Below are positions 1 through 5,731 of a DNA stretch of 5,731 nucleotides, in pieces. Numbering within the stretch: position 1 is the stretch's first letter; every line of letters starts with the position of its first letter. Source of the stretch: Acidimicrobiia bacterium (GTDB taxonomy: Bacteria; Actinomycetota; Acidimicrobiia; IMCC26256; BP-133); contig JAICYE010000165.1 of NCBI GenBank assembly GCA_025934385.1, forward strand, positions 1-5,731. Reading direction: 5' to 3'. The notes under the pieces are model-generated. The model did not search any database. It was not told the DNA's origin and was given only the letters and a program-made list of their open reading frames with translations. The position numbers and the translations under genes are program-made.

Positions 1-753
<753 letters not shown>

Positions 754-786
754 GCCGCCAGTCTGCCCACCCCGACGCCGCCCGAA

Positions 787-993
787 CTAGCTGGGGTCCC
801 CCGCCAGGGCGCAGGCGCAGTCGAAACAGGAGGCGACGGCCTCGGGATCGCCGGCCAAAAGCTCGACCCAGGCGGCCGACAGCCAGACGGCGGCGTCGCA
901 GTGGCGGCAGCGCCCGACCGTCCAGCCCTCACCGGGCGCGGAGCCGGACGAGACCCGCTCGGCGATGAGGCTGCGTAGCAGTCGTGCCTTCAC
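787..993 (-). CDS. Small CxxC/CxxC (probable zinc-binding) protein of unknown function
   Basis: This 68-residue protein starts at GTG 993-991 and stops at TAG 789-787. An AAGGGA stretch just before the start (about 996-1001 on the plus coordinates) is a plausible but rather close Shine-Dalgarno. The protein opens with a basic helix-like segment, MKARLLRSLIAERV. Cysteines follow at 29 and 32 (CRHC) and at 56 and 59 (CFDC), plus Cys61. The CxxC-x23-CxxC arrangement suggests a zinc-ribbon-like knuckle pair, but no named family is recognised. There is no signal peptide or membrane segment, so it is probably cytoplasmic. It lies 33 bp upstream of acn on the same strand, which suggests a two-gene transcript; a role in aconitase expression or cluster handling would be speculation. 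Codon third positions are mostly G/C, as in the neighbours. Another short open frame overlaps it on the same strand but lacks this Cys pattern. Confidence 0.7.
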   Translation of the reverse strand: MKARLLRSLIAERVSSGSAPGEGWTVGRCRHCDAAVWLSAAWVELLAGDPEAVASCFDCACALAGDPS

Positions 994-1088
994 GTTCCCT
1001 TAATTGGCCGGTTTCCGCGACGTACCTCTTCTTTCCCCGACCGGGAGCGTTTGAGTCGCGGCGAACGCGGCTTTGGGGCGGCCTTTCG

Positions 1089-2074
1089 TCAGCCGCCGGC
1101 GCCGGCGGCGGCGCGGTCGTCGTCGGCGTACCGCAGGGCGAGCCCGCCGAGAAGCAGCGCCACGCCGGCCACCAGGAGGTAGTCGCCGATGTTCCGGCCG
1201 GTGCGGGGAATCGAGGCGGGCGGGTTGGTCGACTCCTGCGTCCCCTCGACCGACGGCTGCAGCGAGCCGGTCCCCGACGGGTTCTGGAGCTGCGAGCCGA
1301 GCACCTGGGCCTCGGTGCTGGTCGTGGTCGAGCCGGACCCGGCCGTCGTGGCTGTGGTCGAGGACGTCGCCTCCGCCTGCCCTCCAGTGGATGACGTGGA
1401 CGAGTTGTCGGCCGGAGGCGCCTCGGTCGAGGACGTCGGGAGGATGTCGAGCGGCGACGACGTCGTCGTGGTCGTCGACGCCTCGGTGGTTGTGGTTGAC
1501 GCTTCGGTGGTGGTGGTGCTGGGGGCCGCCGTGGTGGTTGTGGTTGACGCTTCGGTAGTGGTGGTGCTCGGCGCTGCCGTGGTGGTGGTACTGGGCGCTG
1601 CCGTGGTGGTTGTGGTTGACGCTTCGGTAGTGGTGGTGCTCGGCGCTGCCGTGGTGGTCGTGCTCGGCGCCGACGTGGTCGTGGTGCTCTGGGCGGCGGT
1701 CGTAGCGGTCGTCGAGGACGTCACCGGCGTGCCCGTGCAGCCGTCGCCGTAGTCGTAGTCCTTGAACCCGTCGCCGTTCTTGACGGTGAAGTAGGCGCTC
1801 GGGACGTTCCCCTGGAAGACGACGGTGTACGTGCCGGTCCTCGCATTCGAGAACTTGGCTCCCGTCCGGCCGGTGGGCGGATCCTCCTGGTTGAGCTCCG
1901 GCTTGTCGGACGGAAGGTCGTGGTGTTCGAGGCCTGGTCATAGCTCCGGGAGCCGGACACGCTGGTGACCTTGTCGTTGTAGGCCCCCGCCTGGGCGCCG
2001 GTGGCCATGAGGCCCAGGGTCATGACGGCGAGGCCGGCCGCCATGAGCGCGTTGCCGATGGTCCGCTGGCCCAC
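1089..2074 (-). CDS. Secreted Thr-rich cell-wall-anchored surface protein, interrupted by a -1 frameshift
   Basis: Translation should start at GTG 2074-2072, preceded by a strong AAAGGGG Shine-Dalgarno at 2087-2081. The first 29 residues are a signal peptide: an RTIGN n-region, a hydrophobic LMAAGLAVMTLGLMATG core, and cleavage after AQA. A short domain follows (AYNDKVTSVSGSRSYDQAS), then the frame breaks near 1911-1922. From there the next reading frame shows good coding: PSDKPELNQEDPPTG, GTYTVVFQGNVPSAYFTVKN, and an acidic DGFKDYDYGDGCTG stretch. A Thr/Ala/Glu/Ser stalk (about 1430-1724) made of STTTTAAP and STTTTEAS units comes next, then a Ser/Gln/Pro spacer. The C terminus is IPRTG, an LPXTG-like sorting motif, followed by a roughly 16-residue membrane segment (YLLVAGVALLLGGLAL) and RYADDDR. 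The tail is more acidic than usual for sortase substrates. The second frame has no usable start of its own, so this is one gene, about 328 residues if repaired. It is likely sortase-anchored, with the stalk projecting the N-terminal domain. Ligand and function are unknown. Confidence 0.82.
1528..1658. repeat. 72-bp tandem repeat coding the Thr-rich stalk
   Basis: Positions 1528-1586 and 1600-1658 are identical over 59 bp at an offset of 72 bp, which is 24 codons. The array sits in a wider stretch (about 1480-1690) of degenerate GTGGTGGTTGTGGTTGACGC-type units. On the minus strand these encode STTTTEAS, TTTTTAAP and STTTTAAP blocks. Every unit length seen is a multiple of three, so unit gain or loss would change stalk length without breaking the frame. 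Confidence 0.85.
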
Positions 2075-2079
2075 GACGA

Positions 2080-2124
2080 TCCCCTTTCGCGTTCGAGCAT
2101 GAGGAAGCTGCGATTGAAAGGGGA
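2080..2124 (-). promoter_or_regulatory. Inverted repeat that pairs with the Shine-Dalgarno of the surface protein gene
   Basis: TCCCCTTTC at 2080-2088 and GAAAGGGGA at 2116-2124 are perfect 9-bp inverted copies separated by 27 bp. In the minus-strand mRNA the upstream arm reads UCCCCUUUC and the downstream arm GAAAGGGGA. The downstream arm contains the whole ribosome-binding site of the GTG start at 2074, so the stem would hide it. This requires a transcript start upstream of 2124, which was not determined. A role as a translational switch is inferred; the complementarity is seen directly. Confidence 0.55.
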
Positions 2125-2173
2125 CGGCTCGAGGCCGGTCGCATCCGAACCGTCGAATTTCCCGGGTGCGGAG

Positions 2174-2194
2174 AGTAGTCTCAGTGCAACTACT
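2174..2194 (+). promoter_or_regulatory. Dyad AGTAGT-N9-ACTACT overlapping a possible -10 box
   Basis: AGTAGT at 2174-2179 is mirrored by ACTACT at 2189-2194. TACTAT at 2191-2196 fits the TANNNT -10 pattern and ends 18 bases before the ATG at 2215. No convincing -35 box lies at the usual distance. The dyad could be an operator for the plus-strand gene. Six-base arms can occur by chance, so confidence is low. Confidence 0.3.
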
Positions 2195-2214
2195 ATCCGC
2201 CGGGAGGAGACGCG

Positions 2215-2745
2215 ATGACGGAACCATCGGGCTGGCCGGGCGAGCTGACGCCGGCCGATCTCGACCTCGTGGCCGAACCGACCGGTTCGGTGGCCGCCGC
2301 CCTGGCCTGGGCCGAGCTCGTGCTCGACGGGCGGATCGCCGAGTCCTGGCCGGGCACCGGGCCGGCCTTCCGACGGCATCTCACCCGGCACTGGGCCTGG
2401 AACCACCGCTTCGCCCTCCACAGCGCCGGTCGCGACCCGCTGGAAGTCGCCAACGGCCTGGCCGACTCCGGGCCCGAGCATCCTCTCTGGCCGGTATTCG
2501 CCCGCAGCCAGCAGATGCCCGACACCGGCGGTCGGCGCCGCCTCCCCGGCTGGGTCGCCGCCGGTCCGCCCGAACCGGCCGGCCCCGACCTCGAGGTCGT
2601 CCACCTGGCGGCAGCGGAGTGCGCCGGCCACGAGCGCGTCGTGCCTCCCCTCACGCTGGTGCTCCGGTTGACCCCCCGGGGCTGGCAGGTCGAAGGCCAC
2701 GGCTGCACCCCGGCGCCGGCGCGTTGGCCGCCCTGCCGCTCGTAG
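2215..2745 (+). CDS. Uncharacterised 176-residue protein, possibly NTF2-like
   Basis: The ATG at 2215 has an excellent Shine-Dalgarno, GGAGGAG at 2203-2209, five bases upstream. The protein is soluble, with no signal peptide or membrane segment, so it is probably cytoplasmic. It opens with MTEPSGWPGELTPADLD, then a helix-rich, Trp-rich part (AALAWAELVLDG, ESWPGTGPAFRRHLTRHWAW, HPLWPVFARSQQM). It ends in strand-like segments, DLEVVHLAAAE and PLTLVLRLTPRGWQVEGHG. Early helices with a 'G-x-x-x-x-x-W' type turn and a late 'gW-V-G' strand recall NTF2/SnoaL-like cone folds, but no family was recognised with certainty. The last residues (CTPAPARWPPCRS) are low in structure, and another frame stays open beyond the stop, so a late frameshift cannot be excluded. 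It is divergent from the surface protein gene and 80 bp before the next plus-strand gene. Coding is well supported; function is unknown. Confidence 0.75.
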   Translation: MTEPSGWPGELTPADLDLVAEPTGSVAAALAWAELVLDGRIAESWPGTGPAFRRHLTRHWAWNHRFALHSAGRDPLEVANGLADSGPEHPLWPVFARSQQMPDTGGRRRLPGWVAAGPPEPAGPDLEVVHLAAAECAGHERVVPPLTLVLRLTPRGWQVEGHGCTPAPARWPPCRS

Positions 2746-2825
2746 ACGGGCCCCGCACCCCTTCGCCGGCCGCCCGACCGGCCCCCGGATCGGCGCCGGG
2801 GTCCCCGCTCGGCGAGGATGGGGCC

Positions 2826-3065
2826 ATGGAGCCCCTCGATCCCGAGCTGCTCGACACCGTCCTCAGCCTGGCGCTGGCCGCCGGCAACGGCGACGACGAG
2901 GCCGTGGAAGTGCTCGTCCGGGCCTCGGAGCCGGCCGATCTCGCCGTGACCGGGGCCGGGGTCATCTGGCGGATGGCCGCCGCCCTCGGCCGGCTGGTCC
3001 AGCCGGAGCGGTCGGCGCCGCAGATGATCCACGTCTTCGGCCAGGCCCTGAAAGAGGGGGCTTGA
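2826..3065 (+). CDS. Small uncharacterised 79-residue acidic protein
   Basis: This short gene starts at ATG 2826, with GAGG about eight bases upstream, and ends at TGA 3063-3065. The product begins MEPLDPELLDTVLSLALAAG and continues with an acidic stretch (GDDEAVEVLV), then AGVIWRMAAALGRLVQPER, and ends MIHVFGQALKEGA. It looks like three or four amphipathic helices with no cysteines, signal peptide or membrane segment. Codon third positions are strongly G/C from the ATG onward, which supports this start over longer upstream extensions. Those extensions run through the shadow frame of the preceding gene. It follows that gene after 80 bp containing a weak CCCCGG/CCGGGG hairpin (2783-2801), so co-transcription is possible but uncertain. 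I do not recognise the family. Confidence 0.62.
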   Translation: MEPLDPELLDTVLSLALAAGNGDDEAVEVLVRASEPADLAVTGAGVIWRMAAALGRLVQPERSAPQMIHVFGQALKEGA

Positions 3066-3087
3066 GGCCGAACTGACCGTGGCCTGA

Positions 3088-3199
3088 CGTTCGGCACAAG
3101 AAATCAACCGTCGGGCAGGAGTTCTGCCCGATGAGGGCGTAATTCACGTGAGTTACCCCCCTCAGCTCTGGGCCGCTTTTCCTCCGCCTGTGCCGAACG
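3088..3199 (+). promoter_or_regulatory. Structured leader: nested inverted repeats ahead of the repeat protein gene
   Basis: CGTTCGGCACA (3088-3098) and TGTGCCGAACG (3189-3199) are perfect 11-bp inverted copies. They would close a roughly 90-nt region just at the Shine-Dalgarno (GGAGAG, 3199-3204) of the ATG at 3207. Inside are two adjacent hairpins. The first is TCGGGCAG/CTGCCCGA (3111-3118 with 3124-3131). The second is TGAGGG/CCCTCA (3132-3137 with 3159-3164) enclosing GTAA/TTAC (3139-3142 with 3153-3156). Together they resemble a three-way junction. It matches no riboswitch consensus that I recall. It could be a cis-acting RNA, or a mix of terminator and operator sites. Confidence 0.5.
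3111..3131 (+). terminator. Perfect 8-bp hairpin, possible terminator of the 79-residue gene
   Basis: TCGGGCAG and CTGCCCGA flank a 5-base loop (GAGTT), 45 bases after the stop at 3065. There is no T-tract, so if it terminates it would be of the U-less kind reported in Actinobacteria. It may instead be one arm of the larger leader structure that encloses it. Confidence 0.4.
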
Positions 3200-3206
3200 G
3201 AGAGCC

Positions 3207-5726
3207 ATGTACGTTTCGTCCCTTTCCCGCCTCCGGCGTGGGTTCATCGCGCTCGTCGCCGTGGCGCTGGCCGGGCTGACGCCGGTGCTCACCTCCGGCG
3301 TGGCGGCGCCCGCCGGCGCGGCCGGCGCCACGCCGTCGACGGGCTACTGGATGGTCGCCTCCGACGGCGGCATCTTCTCCTACGGCGGCGCCCGCTTCTT
3401 CGGTTCGACGGGGGCCATCAAGCTCAACATGCCGATCGTGGGCATGGCCGCCACGCCGTCCGGTGGGGGCTACTGGCTGGTGGCGTCGGACGGCGGCATC
3501 TTCTCCTTCGGCGACGCCTCGTTCTTCGGGTCGACCGGTTCGATGAAGCTCAACAAGCCGATCGTCGGCATGGCCGCCACCCCGTCGGGCCAGGGCTACT
3601 GGCTCGTCGCCTCCGACGGCGGGATCTTCGCCTTCGGCGACGCCGCCTTCTTCGGCTCGACCGGTTCGATGAAACTCAACAAGCCGATCACCGGGATGAC
3701 GCCGTCGGGCAGCGGCCACGGCTACCGGATGGTGGCCACCGACGGCGGGATCTTCGGCTTCGGCGACGCCGCCTTCTACGGCTCGACCGGCGGCCAGGCG
3801 CTGGCCAAGCCGATCGCCGGGATGGCGCCGACGCCGTCGGGCCAGGGCTACTGGCTCGTGGGCTCCGACGGCGCCATCTTCCCCTTCGGCGACGCCGCCA
3901 AGCTCGGCTCCGCCTCGGCGCTGCGGTCGGTGGCGGCCGTCGCCCCCACGTCGACCGGGGCCGGCTACTGGGCCGTGAGTTCCGACGGTGCCCTGGCCGC
4001 CTTCGGTGACGCCGCCGACCTCGGCCATCCATCCGGTCTGACCCGGCCCATCGTCGGGATGGCCGTGCTCCCCGCCGGCGCCGTGCCGGGCGGGCCCGGC
4101 ACCCCGGCCGACAACGGGTCGGGCCCCGTGCCCACCACCGACACGACCGTGACCACCGCCCCCCCGCCGGTCGGGGCGCAGAGCTTCGCCTCGGAGGCGC
4201 TGGCCGGCACCTACGGGACCGGTCCCGCCATCACGGTCGACCCCAGCCATCCCTTCCGCACCGTGTGCGGCAACGCCCCGAAGCCGCAGCCGGGCCAGCC
4301 TTCCCCTCAGAACCCCTGCAACGCCGGCAATCCGCCCAACTTCGCCAACGAGGTGCGCTCCATCGTCCAGGTCGGGGACCGGGTCTTCGTCGGCGGGTTC
4401 TTCCCCGACGGGTGGGACACCGGCGTGAAGCCCGAGAACCCGTCCAACCCGCCCATGCGCTACCTGGCCGAGCTCGACGCCAACACGGGCCGGCCCATCC
4501 CGAACTCCTACTTCACGAAGAATGCCGTCATCGCCGCCAACCCGTCGTGTACCCCGACACTCGAGCCGAAGTCGTCGTCGGCCTGCACGGTCGAGGCCAT
4601 GGCGGTGTCGCCCGACGGGAAGCGCCTCTACATCGGCGGCCGGGTCAACAACGTGAACGGGCACCCGGTCAGCCGCCTCGCCGCCCTGAAGCTCGACGAG
4701 GGCCAGCCCGATGACGGCACGCTCGACACGACGTTCACGATCAACGGCGGGCCCAGCGCCTCCGTCCACTCCCTGGACGCGGTCGGCGACCGGGTGTACG
4801 TCGGGGGCTCGTTCACCCACTGGGGCGTCAATGGCGCGGGCTGCTCCGACACCGGCGGGGCCACCGCCAACTGCCCGCTGTACCCGGGGATCGTGGCCCT
4901 GGACCTGGGCGGGAACCTCATCACGAGCTTCAACCCGCCGCCCTACGACAACGGCTCCTACGCCGGCCGGCGCGGTGTCACCTCCGTCACCCCCGGCGTG
5001 ATCTACTCGATCAAGGCCACGCCGGACGGGCAGACGCTCATCCTGGCCGGCGACTTCATCAACTTCAGCGAATCGCCGTCGTGCGGCAATCCCGGTGAGC
5101 CGCCCTGCAACCACGGTGGGATCGTCGCCGTCAGCGCCCGCGACGGGAGCCTGTCGACGTGGCGGCCGGTCAACGCCCGCCCCGTCTTCGAGCTGGCCCT
5201 CTCGCCGGACGGGACCAAGGTCTACGGCGCGGCGGGCGGCGGCGGCGGCGCCGTCCTGGCCTTCAGCGTCGGCAAGGACACCCAGGACTGGCAGGGCAAC
5301 ACCGACGGCGACACCCTGGCCGTGGCCGCCACCGGGTCGATGGTCTACGCCGGCGGGCATTTCGACGCCGTGTGGACCAAGCCGTACGACCCCAACGATC
5401 CCGACCTCAAGGGCATCGGCTGCCTCCACCCGGCCGGCGGCGGGGCCACGATCTGCATCGGCGAGCCCGGCTGGGTCGACAACCGCCATATCGGCGCCTG
5501 GGACGTCAACGGCAACCCCGTCACCGGTCCGACCGGCTTCCACGGCCAGGCCGACACCGCCGAGGGCCCCTCGTTCATGCTGGCCGGCACGAACGCCCTC
5601 TACGTCGGCGGCAACTTCTTCGACACCGCCACGACCTCCACGGAGCACCAGAAGGCGAACGGAAACAGCGTCAGCCTCAACAACCCGACGTACCACCCCG
5701 GGTTCGCCATGTTCCCGGGCCAATAG
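3207..5726 (+). CDS. Secreted tandem beta-propeller-like protein: six 42-residue repeats plus a delta-60-repeat-like domain
   Basis: This complete 839-residue gene starts at ATG 3207 behind GGAGAG (3199-3204) and ends at TAG 5724-5726. Residues 1 to about 40 form a signal peptide: SRLRRG, a hydrophobic FIALVAVALAGL core, and an Ala-rich end. Residues 46 to about 291 hold six repeats starting at G46, G88, G130, G172, G214 and G253, with consensus GYWLVASDGGIF, FGDA, FFGSTG, LNKPIVGMA. A Pro/Gly/Thr linker (about 292-325) leads to a C-terminal region. There, 'VGG/AGD-F' strand motifs recur near residues 392, 474, 529, 611, 712 and 798 (VFVGGFF, LYIGGRV, VYVGGSF, LILAGDF, VYAGGHF, LYVGGNF), often before 'v-ld-G' and 'pDG' turns as in delta-60/DUF5122 repeats. 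All ten cysteines lie in this region, as five close pairs. There is no anchor, so it is probably released or bound non-covalently outside the cell. No catalytic motif is seen; binding of surface carbohydrate or protein is an inference. The 141-bp leader is structured. Confidence 0.93.
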   Translation: MYVSSLSRLRRGFIALVAVALAGLTPVLTSGVAAPAGAAGATPSTGYWMVASDGGIFSYGGARFFGSTGAIKLNMPIVGMAATPSGGGYWLVASDGGIFSFGDASFFGSTGSMKLNKPIVGMAATPSGQGYWLVASDGGIFAFGDAAFFGSTGSMKLNKPITGMTPSGSGHGYRMVATDGGIFGFGDAAFYGSTGGQALAKPIAGMAPTPSGQGYWLVGSDGAIFPFGDAAKLGSASALRSVAAVAPTSTGAGYWAVSSDGALAAFGDAADLGHPSGLTRPIVGMAVLPAGAVPGGPGTPADNGSGPVPTTDTTVTTAPPPVGAQSFASEALAGTYGTGPAITVDPSHPFRTVCGNAPKPQPGQPSPQNPCNAGNPPNFANEVRSIVQVGDRVFVGGFFPDGWDTGVKPENPSNPPMRYLAELDANTGRPIPNSYFTKNAVIAANPSCTPTLEPKSSSACTVEAMAVSPDGKRLYIGGRVNNVNGHPVSRLAALKLDEGQPDDGTLDTTFTINGGPSASVHSLDAVGDRVYVGGSFTHWGVNGAGCSDTGGATANCPLYPGIVALDLGGNLITSFNPPPYDNGSYAGRRGVTSVTPGVIYSIKATPDGQTLILAGDFINFSESPSCGNPGEPPCNHGGIVAVSARDGSLSTWRPVNARPVFELALSPDGTKVYGAAGGGGGAVLAFSVGKDTQDWQGNTDGDTLAVAATGSMVYAGGHFDAVWTKPYDPNDPDLKGIGCLHPAGGGATICIGEPGWVDNRHIGAWDVNGNPVTGPTGFHGQADTAEGPSFMLAGTNALYVGGNFFDTATTSTEHQKANGNSVSLNNPTYHPGFAMFPGQ
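3342..4080 (+). repeat. Six tandem 126-bp coding repeats (42 residues each)
   Basis: Units begin at the GGC of the Gly-Tyr codons at 3342, 3468, 3594, 3720, 3846 and 3963. The period is exactly 126 bp for the first five starts, then 117 bp. Units 2 and 3 are the most alike (both carry FFGSTGSMKLNKPI). Unit 4 has Tyr-Arg-Met in place of Tyr-Trp-Leu, and unit 6 is the most degenerate (ALAAFGDAADLG). The pattern fits expansion by duplication of central units. The repeat length fits one blade of a propeller fold, which is an inference. Confidence 0.9.
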
Positions 5727-5731
5727 GGAGC

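Noticed and set aside
994..1088. Terminator or promoter between the surface protein gene and the CxxC gene
   Set aside because: Only short GC arms (for example CGCG...CGCG and CCCGGTCGGG) and no convincing -35/-10 pair were found. I see nothing beyond a short Shine-Dalgarno there.
1189..1752. A plus-strand Val-rich frame (DASVVVVLGAAVVVV units)
   Set aside because: It is the reverse complement of Thr-codon repeats (ACC/ACG become GGT/CGT and GTG/GTC). It has no independent coding support.
1000..1941. A minus-strand His/Arg-rich frame (HHHGSAEHHHYRS units) over the surface protein
   Set aside because: It is the out-of-frame reading of the Thr-codon repeats. It lacks a signal peptide and the frame with IPRTG plus membrane segment explains the region better.
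2783..2801. CCCCGG/CCGGGG hairpin between the two small genes as a terminator
   Set aside because: The stem is six base pairs with no T-tract in very GC-rich sequence, so chance is likely. It is mentioned only as context.
2166..3065. One long 299-codon plus-strand gene covering both small genes
   Set aside because: Before 2826 it is an Arg/Pro/Ala-rich shadow of the 2215-2745 gene, which has a far better ribosome-binding site. Only the part from ATG 2826 looks coding.
2193..3107. Minus-strand open frames opposite the two small plus-strand genes
   Set aside because: They are Arg/Gly/Ser-rich antisense products with no motif, and would leave the strong GGAGGAG-ATG at 2203-2217 unexplained.
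3088..3199. Assignment of the leader to a c-di-AMP (ydaO) or c-di-GMP (GEMM) riboswitch
   Set aside because: The diagnostic conserved segments of those classes, as I remember them, are absent, so only the unnamed structure is reported.
3162..5723. An 853-codon open frame on the minus strand opposite the repeat protein
   Set aside because: It mirrors the plus-strand gene almost end to end. Its Gly/Arg/Asp/Glu/Val-rich, repeat-like product (GGVAEGEDPAVGGDEPVA type) is what the antisense of strongly G/C-third-position coding repeats gives. The plus strand has a signal peptide, a Shine-Dalgarno and recognisable repeats.

Overview
The window is very GC-rich (roughly 70% by eye), with codons ending mostly in G or C. 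It is compatible with a high-GC actinobacterium. The 42-residue 'GYWLVASDGGIFSFGDA' repeats and the Thr-rich, IPRTG-anchored surface protein point, from memory of such proteins, to the Acidimicrobiia (Iamia/Ilumatobacter-like). That placement is an inference. No RNA genes, CRISPR arrays, insertion sequences or phage genes are visible.

Left part, minus strand (1-2074). The N-terminal 251 residues of an aconitase (acn) run off the left edge. A 68-residue protein with two CxxC pairs lies 33 bp upstream of it and is probably co-transcribed. Upstream of that is a secreted surface protein gene (1089-2074). It has a signal peptide, a small N-terminal domain, a long Thr/Ala/Glu stalk built from 72-bp DNA repeats, and an IPRTG-plus-membrane-segment anchor. 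This gene is split by a one-base frameshift near 1911-1922. Its Shine-Dalgarno sequence is exactly complementary to a 9-nt segment upstream, so its translation may be controlled by RNA structure.

Right part, plus strand (2215-5726). After a 140-bp divergent intergenic region come a 176-residue unrecognised protein with an NTF2-like feel and a 79-residue unrecognised protein. A 141-bp intergenic region follows that is unusually rich in nested inverted repeats. Then comes a complete 839-residue secreted protein. It combines six 42-residue repeats (propeller-type blades), a Pro/Thr linker, and a C-terminal delta-60-repeat/beta-propeller-like region carrying five short-range cysteine pairs.

The window therefore joins a housekeeping gene (TCA cycle) to a cell-surface module of two exported proteins. 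Both of these have leaders with inverted repeats that reach their ribosome-binding sites. The two structured leaders, the split anchor protein and the Cys-paired tandem propeller are the observations most worth following up. There is no evidence for a defence system or a biosynthetic cluster.
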